64,000 nt of DNA from Bacteroidota bacterium (GTDB lineage: Bacteria; Bacteroidota; Bacteroidia; Chitinophagales; LD1). Both the position numbers and the translations under genes were made by a program. Positions 42,497 to 52,020 of this stretch are shown one piece after another; within the stretch, counting starts at the first letter, position 1; each line of letters begins with the position of its first letter. The DNA lies in contig CANJLD010000003.1 in assembly GCA_947475165.1 (NCBI GenBank), positions 124,001-188,000 on the forward strand, in the 5' to 3' direction. Under the pieces are notes generated by a model. That model saw nothing but the letters and a program-made list of their open reading frames with translations, did no database searches and was not told where the DNA came from.

Positions 42497-44917
42497 ATGA
42501 ATAAATTTTACTTCCTCTTTATTTCCATTCTTCTTATCGGTTCACAACAAGTTTACGCTGTTTGCGGCACCGGTCAATCAAATGTTGTAGTAACCATCAT
42601 TCCCGATAATTATCCGCAGGAAACCAGTTGGAGTTTATATGACGATGTAACCCACACACTTTTAGACAGCGCAGGAACCGCCAGTGATTCTGTTTGCGTA
42701 ACCAACGGCCACTGTTTAAAGTTTACCATTTACGATGCATTTGGCGATGGAATTTGTTGTGCGTATGGTAATGGTTCTTATTCTGTTTCATTAAACGGAA
42801 CTGTGGTAGCTTCAGGTGCAGGCTTTAATTACACCGAAACTACTTACTTTAACTGCGCTCCCGGTTCCAATTGCGGAAGTCCGATTACAGCAACGCTTGA
42901 TACTTTCACTGCTCCATCACCCGATATCTGGTATAGCTTTACTGCCGATAGCACCGGCACTTATATTATAAGCACTTGTAACCTCGGCAACAGTTGCGAT
43001 ACCAAACTTTATATCTACGACCATTGCAGCGGTTTAATTTTCGATGAACAAAACACCGGTACTCTTTTTTATGATGATGATGGATGCGGCTCTGGCGTGC
43101 AATCAAGAATTTCAGCCGCATTAGTTGCCGGAACAACCTACAACATTCGCATAGGCGATTATAATACCGCTTGTGCCGGTCAACCTATTCATTGGCAAAT
43201 TCAATTTCTAGGTGCTATTCATGGCTGTACCGACCCTAACTCATGTAACTATAATCCACTAGCAACGGTTAGCGACAGCAGTTGCATTTATCCGCCAAAT
43301 CCGCTTTGCGCCCAGCCCGATTTATCGGTAGATGCCAATGAATTGGAAACATCTATGTATGTAGATAATCTTGCCGTTGGTCCAACCAATTGCTACATCA
43401 GCGAAGGCTGCCTATCCGGCTACGGAACGCGGAGATTGATTCGTTTCAGCACGCACATCCGTAATGTAGGCAATCAGGATTACTACATCGGTCCGCCAAC
43501 CGATACCGTAGGGCAACAGTTTGTGTTCGATGCCTGCCACGGTCACTGGCATTATAAAGGCTATGCCGAGTATCTGGTTTACGACCAATTTCATCAGCCG
43601 CTTCAGCAAGGATTTAAAAATGGTTTTTGCGTGCTCGATTTAGAATGCAGCGGTGGCGGCATGGCAAAATACGGTTGCGGCAACATGGGCATAAGTGTTG
43701 GCTGCGGAGATATTTACAATGCCGGTTTAGATTGCCAGTGGATTGATGTAACCGATATCGACACCGGTAACTACACGCTCGTGGTTCGCGTAAATTGGGA
43801 CCAATCGCCCGACCGGTTAGGGCATTACGAAAAAACATACACCAATAACTGGGCGCAGGTTTGTTTGAATCTATACTACGATAACGGAGGAAATAAAACG
43901 TTCAGTATTCTGCCCAACTGTGTGCCGTATGTAGATTGTGCCGGTGATACCTTCGGAAGTGCCGTGAATGATTGCAATGCTGTTTGTGGCGGCAGCGGTG
44001 TTCGTGGAGATGTTGATATAAACCTTGCGGCAGATTCGGTAGATGTAAATGTTTATCTGAATGGAATTAAAGAAGACACCATCACCTATTCCGTTTGCAA
44101 CGATTTAAATGGCGATAACCAAATTACCGTAACCGATGCCGCACGCTTGAACGGATGTTTGCTTTCCAATGCAGCAACGCATCACCATCCGGGCAATTAT
44201 CAGAACACACATAAGCATTGCGAGTTTCCCTTCAATGTTTATAATCCCTTCGATAGTGTAATGTTCAGCATTGCCGATACCAATTTGGAGCATCATTATA
44301 TTGACCTAAGTGTTTTTAATCCCACTTGTCAGTTGCTTGCTTACGAATTTGAACTGCACGGCTTGGTGGTTGATTCCATAAAAAACCTAGCACTCGGAAA
44401 TTACATGCCCGATATCCGTTCCTCTTCCTCCGGCCATGTGGTAGGAATTTCTACCGATGAAAATTCGCTATTCAAACAATTGGCTCCGCTCAATTTTATG
44501 CGCGTGTATTTTAGTTCGCTTACCGATACTTTTATCTGTATTGAGAATGTAGTAGCGGTAGTAAACTCCAATTACGAAGAAGTTCTTGGCAAAGCTGTAA
44601 ACGGCTGCGTTCATATTGCACAACCGGTGCAGGACACGGTAATCATCAGCACCAATTTTATTTCCCCCGAAAAGCTAAGTGTAATCCCCAATCCTTCTTC
44701 CGGTGTGTTTGAGTTATATATGGAAGGCAAATCTTTATATGGTGCAGACTTAAAAGTGTATGACGAACTTGGAAGAACCATCTACCAAATTAAAAACGAA
44801 GGACTGAGCAACCACGCCACGCTTGATTTAACTAACCATGAAACAGGAGTTTATTTACTGCAATTGAATTTGAACGGCAGAAGTATAACCAAGCGATTGC
44901 TGCTGGCAAAGAATTGA
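42497..44917 (+). CDS. T9SS-secreted lysyl oxidase homologue
   Basis: 806 residues: signal peptide (about 1-21); an N-terminal CUB/PPC-like region with WYSFTADSTGTYIIS; a Ca-binding-like GCTDPNSCNYNPLA motif; a lysyl oxidase domain (about 275-470); a dockerin-like GDVDINLAADSVDV and LNGDNQITVTDAARLNGCLL stretch; and a type A sorting domain (VIPNPSSGVFELYM, then HETGVYLLQL). In the oxidase domain the copper ligands are H348-G-H350-W-H352 (mammalian CHQHYH; here CHGHWH). The cofactor precursor residues Lys374 (GFKNGFC) and Tyr407 (DIYNAGLDCQWID) are both kept. It would oxidise peptidyl-lysine to allysine outside the cell and cross-link matrix or surface proteins. The activity is inferred. Confidence 0.85.
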   Translation: MNKFYFLFISILLIGSQQVYAVCGTGQSNVVVTIIPDNYPQETSWSLYDDVTHTLLDSAGTASDSVCVTNGHCLKFTIYDAFGDGICCAYGNGSYSVSLNGTVVASGAGFNYTETTYFNCAPGSNCGSPITATLDTFTAPSPDIWYSFTADSTGTYIISTCNLGNSCDTKLYIYDHCSGLIFDEQNTGTLFYDDDGCGSGVQSRISAALVAGTTYNIRIGDYNTACAGQPIHWQIQFLGAIHGCTDPNSCNYNPLATVSDSSCIYPPNPLCAQPDLSVDANELETSMYVDNLAVGPTNCYISEGCLSGYGTRRLIRFSTHIRNVGNQDYYIGPPTDTVGQQFVFDACHGHWHYKGYAEYLVYDQFHQPLQQGFKNGFCVLDLECSGGGMAKYGCGNMGISVGCGDIYNAGLDCQWIDVTDIDTGNYTLVVRVNWDQSPDRLGHYEKTYTNNWAQVCLNLYYDNGGNKTFSILPNCVPYVDCAGDTFGSAVNDCNAVCGGSGVRGDVDINLAADSVDVNVYLNGIKEDTITYSVCNDLNGDNQITVTDAARLNGCLLSNAATHHHPGNYQNTHKHCEFPFNVYNPFDSVMFSIADTNLEHHYIDLSVFNPTCQLLAYEFELHGLVVDSIKNLALGNYMPDIRSSSSGHVVGISTDENSLFKQLAPLNFMRVYFSSLTDTFICIENVVAVVNSNYEEVLGKAVNGCVHIAQPVQDTVIISTNFISPEKLSVIPNPSSGVFELYMEGKSLYGADLKVYDELGRTIYQIKNEGLSNHATLDLTNHETGVYLLQLNLNGRSITKRLLLAKN

Positions 44918-44941
44918 TTTAAGTAGAAGCATACCTATCAA

Positions 44942-45172
44942 ATGAAAGACCCTCAATCCAACAATCCGCTCCACGGCATTACCCTCGAAAAGATATTGAA
45001 CCATCTGGTAGAAAAACACGGCTGGCAGCAAATGGGCGATTATCTCGATATCCGTTGTTTTAAATTCGACCCCAGCATAAAATCGAGCCTTACCTTCTTG
45101 CGCAAAACGCCATGGGCGCGGGCTAAGGTAGAGCAAATGTATATGGATAGCTTAAAGGCGAATGACGTTTGA
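44942..45172 (+). CDS. VF530 family DNA-binding protein
   Basis: 76 residues. The sequence [21 protein letters not shown] followed by [24 protein letters not shown] matches the small VF530/DUF2132 family, whose structure resembles DNA-binding folds. The C terminus is helical and basic. The regulatory role is unproven. It starts 25 bp after the lysyl oxidase stop (described here with the motif in pieces). Confidence 0.85.
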   Translation: MKDPQSNNPLHGITLEKILNHLVEKHGWQQMGDYLDIRCFKFDPSIKSSLTFLRKTPWARAKVEQMYMDSLKANDV

Positions 45173-45363
45173 ACAGCTAAATTATTTCAGAACGGAGCTC
45201 TTTTAGGGTGTCTTATGCCCCCTCCATCTTATTCACATTTCAACACTCCACCCTTTTTTAAAGCGGTAGCCACCGGCTGAAACCCTTTGCCACATTGCAT
45301 TTCAGTGTGCTATTTATATCCTTTCCAAATTCATGTTTTTAGTAGAAAATTTACCTAACAATT

Positions 45364-45395
45364 TTTGGTAATTTAACTGCACAAACACATATTTG
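45364..45395 (+). promoter_or_regulatory. Possible promoter for the act-cox operon
   Basis: TTG at 45365-45367 (in TTTTTGG), a 20-bp spacer, then CATATTTG (45388-45395), seven of eight to TAnnTTTG. It is 21 bp before the annotated start of ActA; if real, the leader is very short, which would favour the internal ATG at 45434. Confidence 0.4.
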
Positions 45396-45415
45396 CCGCG
45401 AAATTTTACAATTCC

Positions 45416-46702
45416 ATGACAATTCTCTTCTCCATGAAGTTAGAAAATACCCTTAGCCGCTCTAAAACCTTCACCCTCACCACCTTTTTAACTATCCTTT
45501 TAAGTATAGGATTCCTGTCAGCAAGTGCAGAAGTTGACAAAGCACAATGGGCTGACGGTAAATCATTATTCAAAAGCAACTGTGCTGCCTGTCACAATCC
45601 AAAGGCAGACGGAACTGGTCCTGCCCTTCAGGGAGTTACCGCCCGTTGGGAAGCTGCCGGAGAGTTTAAAGGCAAAAGCGGAAAGCAGTGGCTGCATACC
45701 TGGATTAAGAACTATAACGATGCAGTAGGCGGAGGATATAAATATGCGGTGGAAATGGCAAGCAGTCGTCCTTCTGCCATGAACCTGTTTGTAGGATTAA
45801 AAGATGAGGATATTGACAAGATACTATTATATATAGAAAACCCTGATGCGGGTGGTGCGACAAAAACTACTGTAGTGGCAGATGCTCCTGTTCAGGAGGA
45901 AAAAGGTGCGGGTGCTACTCTCTATATATTCGTTTTTTTCCTTTTATTATTAGTGGTTATCTTGATAGGGGTAACCAACCACCTTGATAAAATAGTAGCA
46001 GAAAAGAGCGGAGAAGTAGCTGTTGCAAAAACTCCTTTCTATAAAACCACTAACTTTAAAGTAGCTGTTCTCTTACTTGCAATAGTTTTTGGCGGATACA
46101 AAACAGTAGATACGTTTACTCACTTTGGTCGCCAGCAAGGCTACCAGCCAACTCAGCCAATCAAGTTCTCGCATGCTCTTCATGCCGGTACACATAAAAT
46201 TGATTGTCAGTATTGCCACCAAACGGCTAACAAAGGCAAAAACTCAAATATTCCTTCTCTTAATACTTGTATGAACTGTCACAAACAAGTAAGCAAAGGT
46301 CCTAAATACGGCACCGAAGAAATTGCAAAAATTTACGCAGCTGTTGGTTGGGATGCTTATAATAAGACCTACGATCAGGGCAAAGCAAAGCCGGTAGAGT
46401 GGGTGCGTATTCACAACCTGCCTGACCACGTTTACTTCAATCACTCTCAGCACGTAAATGCAGGTAAAGTAAAATGCCAAACCTGCCACGGAAACGTTCA
46501 GGATATGGAAGAAGTTTACCAATACGCTCCGCTTTCAATGGGCTGGTGTATCAACTGCCACCGTAATACGGAAGTTCAGTTTGGCTCTAACAACTACTAC
46601 GCAGCCTACGAAAAAATTCACGAAGATTTGAAGAACAAAAAGATTGACAAAGTAACCGTTGCCTCAGTGGGCGGAACAGAGTGTCAGCGTTGTCATTATT
46701 AA
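45416..46702 (+). CDS. actA: Alternative complex III subunit ActA, six CxxCH haem sites
   Basis: 428 residues. One CxxCH lies in the N-terminal domain (CAACH, 56-60, in SNCAACHNPKADGTG) and five lie in the C-terminal part: CQYCH 264, CMNCH 285, CQTCH 354, CINCH 378, CQRCH 423. Two hydrophobic segments (about 162-184 and 212-230) anchor it. The C-terminal five-haem arrangement matches ActA; the added monohaem domain is an N-terminal extension. It carries electrons from ActB to the oxidase or a soluble cytochrome. It is first in the actABCDEF-cox operon. The second ATG (45434) may be the real start, since it begins just before the signal-like segment. Confidence 0.9.
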   Translation: MTILFSMKLENTLSRSKTFTLTTFLTILLSIGFLSASAEVDKAQWADGKSLFKSNCAACHNPKADGTGPALQGVTARWEAAGEFKGKSGKQWLHTWIKNYNDAVGGGYKYAVEMASSRPSAMNLFVGLKDEDIDKILLYIENPDAGGATKTTVVADAPVQEEKGAGATLYIFVFFLLLLVVILIGVTNHLDKIVAEKSGEVAVAKTPFYKTTNFKVAVLLLAIVFGGYKTVDTFTHFGRQQGYQPTQPIKFSHALHAGTHKIDCQYCHQTANKGKNSNIPSLNTCMNCHKQVSKGPKYGTEEIAKIYAAVGWDAYNKTYDQGKAKPVEWVRIHNLPDHVYFNHSQHVNAGKVKCQTCHGNVQDMEEVYQYAPLSMGWCINCHRNTEVQFGSNNYYAAYEKIHEDLKNKKIDKVTVASVGGTECQRCHY

Positions 46703-46703
46703 A

Positions 46704-46725
46704 CCCCAAACCCCAAAAGGGGCTT
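46704..46725 (+). repeat. Diverged dispersed palindromic repeat
   Basis: CCCCAAACCCCAAAAGGGGCTT is a changed form of the CCCCTAAATCCCC...AGGGGACTT family, placed between actA and actB inside the operon (described in parts). Confidence 0.4.
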
Positions 46726-46786
46726 AAGGAAAGTATAAAGGAGTCAACAGAATTAAACCAGAAACAAGAAACTCGAAACAATCAAT

Positions 46787-49700
46787 ATGTCAGATAAAAT
46801 CTACTGGAAAGGATTAGAAGAAAAGGAACAGTTAGAGGGCTACCGCGGTATAGCAGCCAAGGAATTCGCAGACGAACTTCCTGTTCTTGGTTCTATTGCC
46901 GATACTATCACCACCGAAAAATCGAGCCGGAAAGATTTCTTGAAAATGCTCGGGTTCAGCACCACGGCTGCGGTTATTGCAGCAAGTTGCGAAATGCCTT
47001 TGCGTAAATCTATCCCATACGTATGGAGACCAGAGGAAATTGCTCCCGGTATTGCTAACTATTACGCGTCTGCTTTTTATCAGGGTGGCGATTACGAAGC
47101 GGTATTGGTTAAAACACGGGAAGGTCGTCCTATTAAAATTGATTCGAGAGATAAAAAGAATACCCGTATTACTAAAGGCGGTTCAAGTGCCCGTGCACAG
47201 GCTTCTATATTAAGTTTATATGACGGTGGTCGTTTCCGCAATCCAAAAAGAGGAAAAGAAAACATTACCTGGGAAACTGCCGATAAAGAAATAGGAGAGA
47301 AGTTGAAAGCTGCTGCCGCAGCAGGTAAAGTGGTGTTGTTCTCTAATAGTGTTATTTCTCCATCTACCAAAGCAGTAATTGCAGATTTCGGCAACTCGCT
47401 TGGCGCAGGAAAGTTTGAGCATTTGGTTTACGATGGTATTTCTTATTCAGGAATTTTAGATGCTAACGAAAAATCTTTTGGCAAACGTTTAATTCCTTCT
47501 TACAATTTCAGCAAAGCAAAAGTAGTAGTGGGCATTGGTGCAGATTTCCTCGGCACCTGGGTTTCGCCTACTGAGTTTTCGAGCGACTGGGCAGAAAACA
47601 GAAAAGTAAGCAAGGACAAGAAAGAAATGAGCCGCCACATTCAAATTGAGTCGGTTCCTACTATCACCGGTTACAAAGCAGATACCCGCATTGCACAAAA
47701 GCCAAGCGAAATGCACGGCTCACTGGTTGACTTATATAATATAGTTACCGGTGCAGGTTCTTCTAAGAACGAAAAAATAAACAAAACCGGTAAAGAATTG
47801 CTCGAAGCTAAAGGTGCTTCGTTAGTAGTTTGCGGCAGTAACAATACCGATGCGCAATTGATAGCTAATGCTATCAACAATGCGTTAGGCAATTACGGAA
47901 ACACTATCACTTGGGATAGACCTTACAACACCAAGCAAGGTTCAGATAAAGCAATTACTTCTTTAATTGAAGGATTGAACAGCGGAGCTACTAAAGCGGT
48001 GCTATTTTACGAATCCAATCCGGTTTATACTTCACCGGTAGCAGGTTTGGCAGAAGCATTGAAGAAAGCAGATGTATCAGTTTCTTTCGCCAACCGGGTT
48101 GATGAAACTTCAATTGCCTGTAACTACATTCTTCCTGATAACCATTGGTTAGAAAGCTGGAATGATGCCGAGGCAAAAGCTGGAATTCTGAACACAGTTC
48201 AACCGGCAATCTCAAAATTATTTGATACCCGTCAGGTGCAGGAAACTTTATTAAAGTGGGCTGGCAAAGAAGGTTCTTACTACGAATATTTGAAGAAATA
48301 CTGGGAGTCGAACTTCTATGGCAAACAATCTACTTACACAGGTTTCTGGGCTTTTTGGGATAATGCAGTAGCTGACGGAGAAGTTGAATTACCGGCAACC
48401 GGTTCTGCTTCCTACAACGGTGCAGGTGTTTCAGAAGCGGTAGCAGCGTTTGCTTCAGCCGGATCTGCTTTGGGCGATGTGCAGGTTCGTTTCTACGAAT
48501 CAATAGCTATAGGCGATGGATACTGGAGCGATAATCCATATCTGCAAGAGTTACCGGATCCTGTTTCGAAAGTAGCGTGGGGCAATTACATTGTTGCTAA
48601 CCCAACTTGGATGCTTAAAAATGGATATGTAGTAGATGCAGATTTTAAAACGAAAGAATACGCGGTTGCAAAATTAACGGTGAACGGAAAGTCGGTAGAG
48701 TTACCGGTAGTAGGTGTTCCCGGCACACCGGTTGGTGTTTTTGGAGTGGCACTCGGTTATGGTCGCGAAGCAGTAGCGCACCCTGAGTTAAATGTTGGTA
48801 AGGGTGTTTTTCAAATGTTGAGTAAAGGCGGAGATAATTTTGTTTACGCTGCCAAAGCAACTATCGAAAATACAGGCAAACTTGAAAAAGTAGCTATTAC
48901 CCAAACGCACTTTAACATTACCATGAAAGATTTGGGTGGTGTGAAGACAAGAAAGACAGTTAAAGAAACTACGCTTAACGAGTACAAGAAAGATTCTGCT
49001 GCCGGTAATGAAGACCGCAAGGAGATTTTGGAAGAAATGGTAACGCTTTATTACGAGCACGAATACCCTGGACATCACTGGACAATGGTGATTGACTTGA
49101 ACTCATGCGATGGTTGCGGTGCTTGTGTAGTAGCTTGTAATGTAGAAAATAACGTGCCGGTAGTTGGTAAAGATCAGGTAATCCGCGCACGCGAAATGCA
49201 CTGGCTGCGTATTGATCGTTACTACACCGGTGAGTCAGACAATCCGGATGTGGTATTCCAGCCAATGCTTTGTCAGCATTGCGATAACGCGCCATGCGAA
49301 AACGTTTGTCCGGTGGCAGCAACTAACCACAGCAGCGAAGGTATTAACCAAATGGCTTACAACCGTTGTATCGGAACCCGTTACTGCGCAAACAACTGTC
49401 CTTATAAAGTTAGAAGATTTAACTGGTACGATTATCAGCAGGCAGATGCTTTTGATAAGCAATACGGAACCAGCAACGATAATCACCCGGATGTAGTAAC
49501 TGAAAAATTGGGATTGCACGAGCCGCTTATGCGCATGGTGTTGAATCCGGATGTAACGGTTCGCTCTCGTGGTGTAATGGAAAAATGTTCTTTCTGCGTT
49601 CAGCGTTTACAAGGGGCTAAGTTAGAAGCGAAGAAAGAAAACCGCTTGCTGAAAGATGGTGATGCGAAAGTAGCTTGCCAAACAGCCTGCGCTACCGGAG

Positions 49701-49885
49701 CCATTGTGTTCGGTGACAGAAACGAAAAAACAAGTGAGGTAACTAAGTTGTTTAAAGACGAGAGAGCATTTGGAGTAATTGAAGAAATTCATACCATGCC
49801 AAACGTGCTTTACTTAACACAGGTGCGCAACAGAGAAGAAGAGAAGAAATATGAAGTGATTGATTACTATCACGAGAAAGCATAA
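46787..49885 (+). CDS. actB: Alternative complex III subunit ActB (molybdopterin-like plus 4Fe-4S domains)
   Basis: 1,032 residues. A twin-arginine-like signal (SSRKDFLKMLGFSTTAAVI, RK rather than RR) follows an N-terminal 45-residue lead typical of ActB. The large domain resembles the molybdopterin oxidoreductase fold, which in this family has lost the cofactor. The C-terminal part is a ferredoxin-like four-cluster domain with CDGCGACVVACN (774), CQHCDNAPCENVC (829), CIGTRYCANNCP (861) and CSFC (934). It passes electrons from the quinol-oxidising membrane subunits to ActA. It sits between actA and actC, and is the largest gene of the operon. Confidence 0.95.
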   Translation: MSDKIYWKGLEEKEQLEGYRGIAAKEFADELPVLGSIADTITTEKSSRKDFLKMLGFSTTAAVIAASCEMPLRKSIPYVWRPEEIAPGIANYYASAFYQGGDYEAVLVKTREGRPIKIDSRDKKNTRITKGGSSARAQASILSLYDGGRFRNPKRGKENITWETADKEIGEKLKAAAAAGKVVLFSNSVISPSTKAVIADFGNSLGAGKFEHLVYDGISYSGILDANEKSFGKRLIPSYNFSKAKVVVGIGADFLGTWVSPTEFSSDWAENRKVSKDKKEMSRHIQIESVPTITGYKADTRIAQKPSEMHGSLVDLYNIVTGAGSSKNEKINKTGKELLEAKGASLVVCGSNNTDAQLIANAINNALGNYGNTITWDRPYNTKQGSDKAITSLIEGLNSGATKAVLFYESNPVYTSPVAGLAEALKKADVSVSFANRVDETSIACNYILPDNHWLESWNDAEAKAGILNTVQPAISKLFDTRQVQETLLKWAGKEGSYYEYLKKYWESNFYGKQSTYTGFWAFWDNAVADGEVELPATGSASYNGAGVSEAVAAFASAGSALGDVQVRFYESIAIGDGYWSDNPYLQELPDPVSKVAWGNYIVANPTWMLKNGYVVDADFKTKEYAVAKLTVNGKSVELPVVGVPGTPVGVFGVALGYGREAVAHPELNVGKGVFQMLSKGGDNFVYAAKATIENTGKLEKVAITQTHFNITMKDLGGVKTRKTVKETTLNEYKKDSAAGNEDRKEILEEMVTLYYEHEYPGHHWTMVIDLNSCDGCGACVVACNVENNVPVVGKDQVIRAREMHWLRIDRYYTGESDNPDVVFQPMLCQHCDNAPCENVCPVAATNHSSEGINQMAYNRCIGTRYCANNCPYKVRRFNWYDYQQADAFDKQYGTSNDNHPDVVTEKLGLHEPLMRMVLNPDVTVRSRGVMEKCSFCVQRLQGAKLEAKKENRLLKDGDAKVACQTACATGAIVFGDRNEKTSEVTKLFKDERAFGVIEEIHTMPNVLYLTQVRNREEEKKYEVIDYYHEKA

Positions 49886-49933
49886 ACAAACAGATTAACT
49901 GATTTACTAATTTAACTGATTAACTTTTTTCAA

Positions 49934-51388
49934 ATGCACGCATACGAATCAGAATTCCGGGAGCCACTCATACAAGGAATGGATAAAAGCTATACCAAAA
50001 TCACTGATGATTTGGTTGCTCCGGTAGAAAGAAACTCAACCATGTGGTGGATTGCCACTTTGCTCACCGGTGCCGGTGCGCTCTTCTTTGTGTTCTGTTT
50101 AGGCTGGACCGTTTGGTTCGGAATTGGAACATGGGGATTGAACAAAACAGTAGGTTGGGCATGGGATATTACCAACTTCGTTTGGTGGATTGGTATTGGT
50201 CACGCAGGAACTTTGATTTCAGCGATTCTATTATTGTTCCGTCAGCGTTACAGAACCGGTATTAACCGTGCAGCTGAGGCGATGACTATCTTCGCGGTAA
50301 TTTGTGCGGGTATGTTTCCTATTTTTCACATGGGTCGCGTTTGGGATGCAGGTTTTATCTTCCCGCTTCCGAATACAAGAGGACCGCTTTGGGTAAACTT
50401 TAACTCACCGCTTCTTTGGGACGTATTTGCGATATCAACTTACTTCTCGGTTTCGTTGTTGTTTTGGTATTCAGGTTTAATGCCTGACTTTGGAACAGTT
50501 CGCGACCGTGCAAAAGGCAAATGGAGAAAATACATTTACAATGTTCTTTCGTTTGGCTGGTCAGGTTCTGCTAAACAATGGCAGCGTTTCGAATCACTTT
50601 CATTAGTGTTAGCCGGTCTTTCTACCCCACTCGTACTTTCGGTTCACACCATAGTAAGTTTTGACTTCGCTACTTCGGTTATCCCGGGATGGCACACGAC
50701 TATCTTCCCTCCATATTTCGTTGCCGGTGCAATTTTCTCGGGCTTCGCCATGGTGGAAACATTGATGTTGATTTCAAGAAAATTATTCAATCTGGAAGAT
50801 TATATCACCGTTGGTCACATTGAGTCTATGAACAAAATTATTGTTCTCACCGGTTCAATAGTTGGTATAGCCTACTTAACCGAGTTGTTCATTGCATGGT
50901 ATTCAGGTTTCTTATATGAGCAGTTTGCATTCTACAACCGTATTTTCGGAAAATACCTTTGGGCTTACGCGGCCATGATGAGCTGCAACGTTCTTTCTCC
51001 GCAACTTTATTGGTTTAAAAGCATGCGCAGAAATCTTTGGGTAACTTTTATCCTTTCCATCTTCGTGAACATCGGAATGTGGTTCGAGCGTTTTGTAATC
51101 ATCGTTACCTCTTTGGCTGACGATTATCTTCCATCAAGTTGGGCTTATTTTTCACCAACCTGGGTTGACATTGGAATATACACCGGTTCAATTTCTGTGT
51201 TCCTGTTCTTATTCTTATTGTTCTCTCGTTTCTTCCCTACCATCGCAATTGCGGAAGTGAAAGCAATTTTCAGAATTTCATCTGAAGTAGCGAAAGCAGA
51301 AAGAGCAAAGGCAGAAAAAGCAACACACGGAGGATTTATGGGCTTTCAAACAGTTGGTCCGTTAGATAAAGATTCAAAAGGTAATTAA
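49934..51388 (+). CDS. actC: Alternative complex III subunit ActC (NrfD-like)
   Basis: 484 residues, about ten membrane helices (WWIATLLTGAGALFFVFCLG to VFLFLFLLFSRFFPT). The NrfD/PsrC fold is clear, with GIGHAGTLISAILLLFRQRYR, which holds conserved polar residues in the first helical bundle, and FHMGRVWDAGFIFPLPN. It likely houses a quinol-binding site and a proton path. It is paired with ActF later in the operon. The C terminus is basic and soluble. Confidence 0.94.
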   Translation: MHAYESEFREPLIQGMDKSYTKITDDLVAPVERNSTMWWIATLLTGAGALFFVFCLGWTVWFGIGTWGLNKTVGWAWDITNFVWWIGIGHAGTLISAILLLFRQRYRTGINRAAEAMTIFAVICAGMFPIFHMGRVWDAGFIFPLPNTRGPLWVNFNSPLLWDVFAISTYFSVSLLFWYSGLMPDFGTVRDRAKGKWRKYIYNVLSFGWSGSAKQWQRFESLSLVLAGLSTPLVLSVHTIVSFDFATSVIPGWHTTIFPPYFVAGAIFSGFAMVETLMLISRKLFNLEDYITVGHIESMNKIIVLTGSIVGIAYLTELFIAWYSGFLYEQFAFYNRIFGKYLWAYAAMMSCNVLSPQLYWFKSMRRNLWVTFILSIFVNIGMWFERFVIIVTSLADDYLPSSWAYFSPTWVDIGIYTGSISVFLFLFLLFSRFFPTIAIAEVKAIFRISSEVAKAERAKAEKATHGGFMGFQTVGPLDKDSKGN

Positions 51389-51420
51389 TCAGTAATTAAG
51401 AAAACAGTAATTCAATATAC

Positions 51421-51978
51421 ATGAGCGCAGCAGCAACAACTCCAAACAAATTCGTTGTTGGTCTTTGGGACCACGAGGAGGTTTACCTTCATGCCATTGA
51501 GCACATTCGCGCAAAGGGCATTGAAATTTACGATAGCTTAACTCCTTTTCCGGTTCACGGATTGGAAGATGCGCTCGGTTATAAAGAAACGCGCCTTCAT
51601 ACTGCCGGCTTCTTCTTCGGAGCTACCGGTACTACGTTGGCACTTACCTTTATGACCTGGGTAATGACCACCAATTATCCTATCAACTTCGGAGGTAAAC
51701 CTAATTGGCCTGTTCCATCTTTTATTCCTATCACTTTTGAGTTAACTGTATTGTTTGCTGCATGGGGAATGACCCTGACTTACTTAGTGCGTAACAAATT
51801 ATGGCCGGGTCGTGTTCCAAGAATTTATGACAAGAGAACTACTGATGACCGTTTTGCTTTAGTGTTTGATGCAGAAAAAATTTCTGCACAGCAAATCAGC
51901 GATATCAAAAGTTTATGCGCTAAAGAAGGTGCGGTAGAAGTGAAAGACAAAGTATTTTCCGAAAACGAAGGCTTGTAA
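51421..51978 (+). CDS. actD: Alternative complex III subunit ActD (DUF3341)
   Basis: 185 residues with two membrane helices (about 66-88 and 105-128). FPVHGLEDALGYKETRLHTAGFFFG (in part: FPVHGLEDALG) is typical of the DUF3341 family. The N-terminal soluble domain resembles a ferredoxin-like fold. It is a structural subunit at the membrane interface. It lies between actC and actE, 32 bp after actC. Confidence 0.93.
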   Translation: MSAAATTPNKFVVGLWDHEEVYLHAIEHIRAKGIEIYDSLTPFPVHGLEDALGYKETRLHTAGFFFGATGTTLALTFMTWVMTTNYPINFGGKPNWPVPSFIPITFELTVLFAAWGMTLTYLVRNKLWPGRVPRIYDKRTTDDRFALVFDAEKISAQQISDIKSLCAKEGAVEVKDKVFSENEGL

Positions 51979-52020
51979 GAATTACGAATTAAGAACAAAA
52001 AGAAATTGAATAGTTCGACA

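Noticed and set aside
46244-46522. Antisense frames inside actA and actB of 70-115 residues
   Set aside because: They have no domain similarity, start inside strongly supported genes and reflect the codon bias of the true strand.
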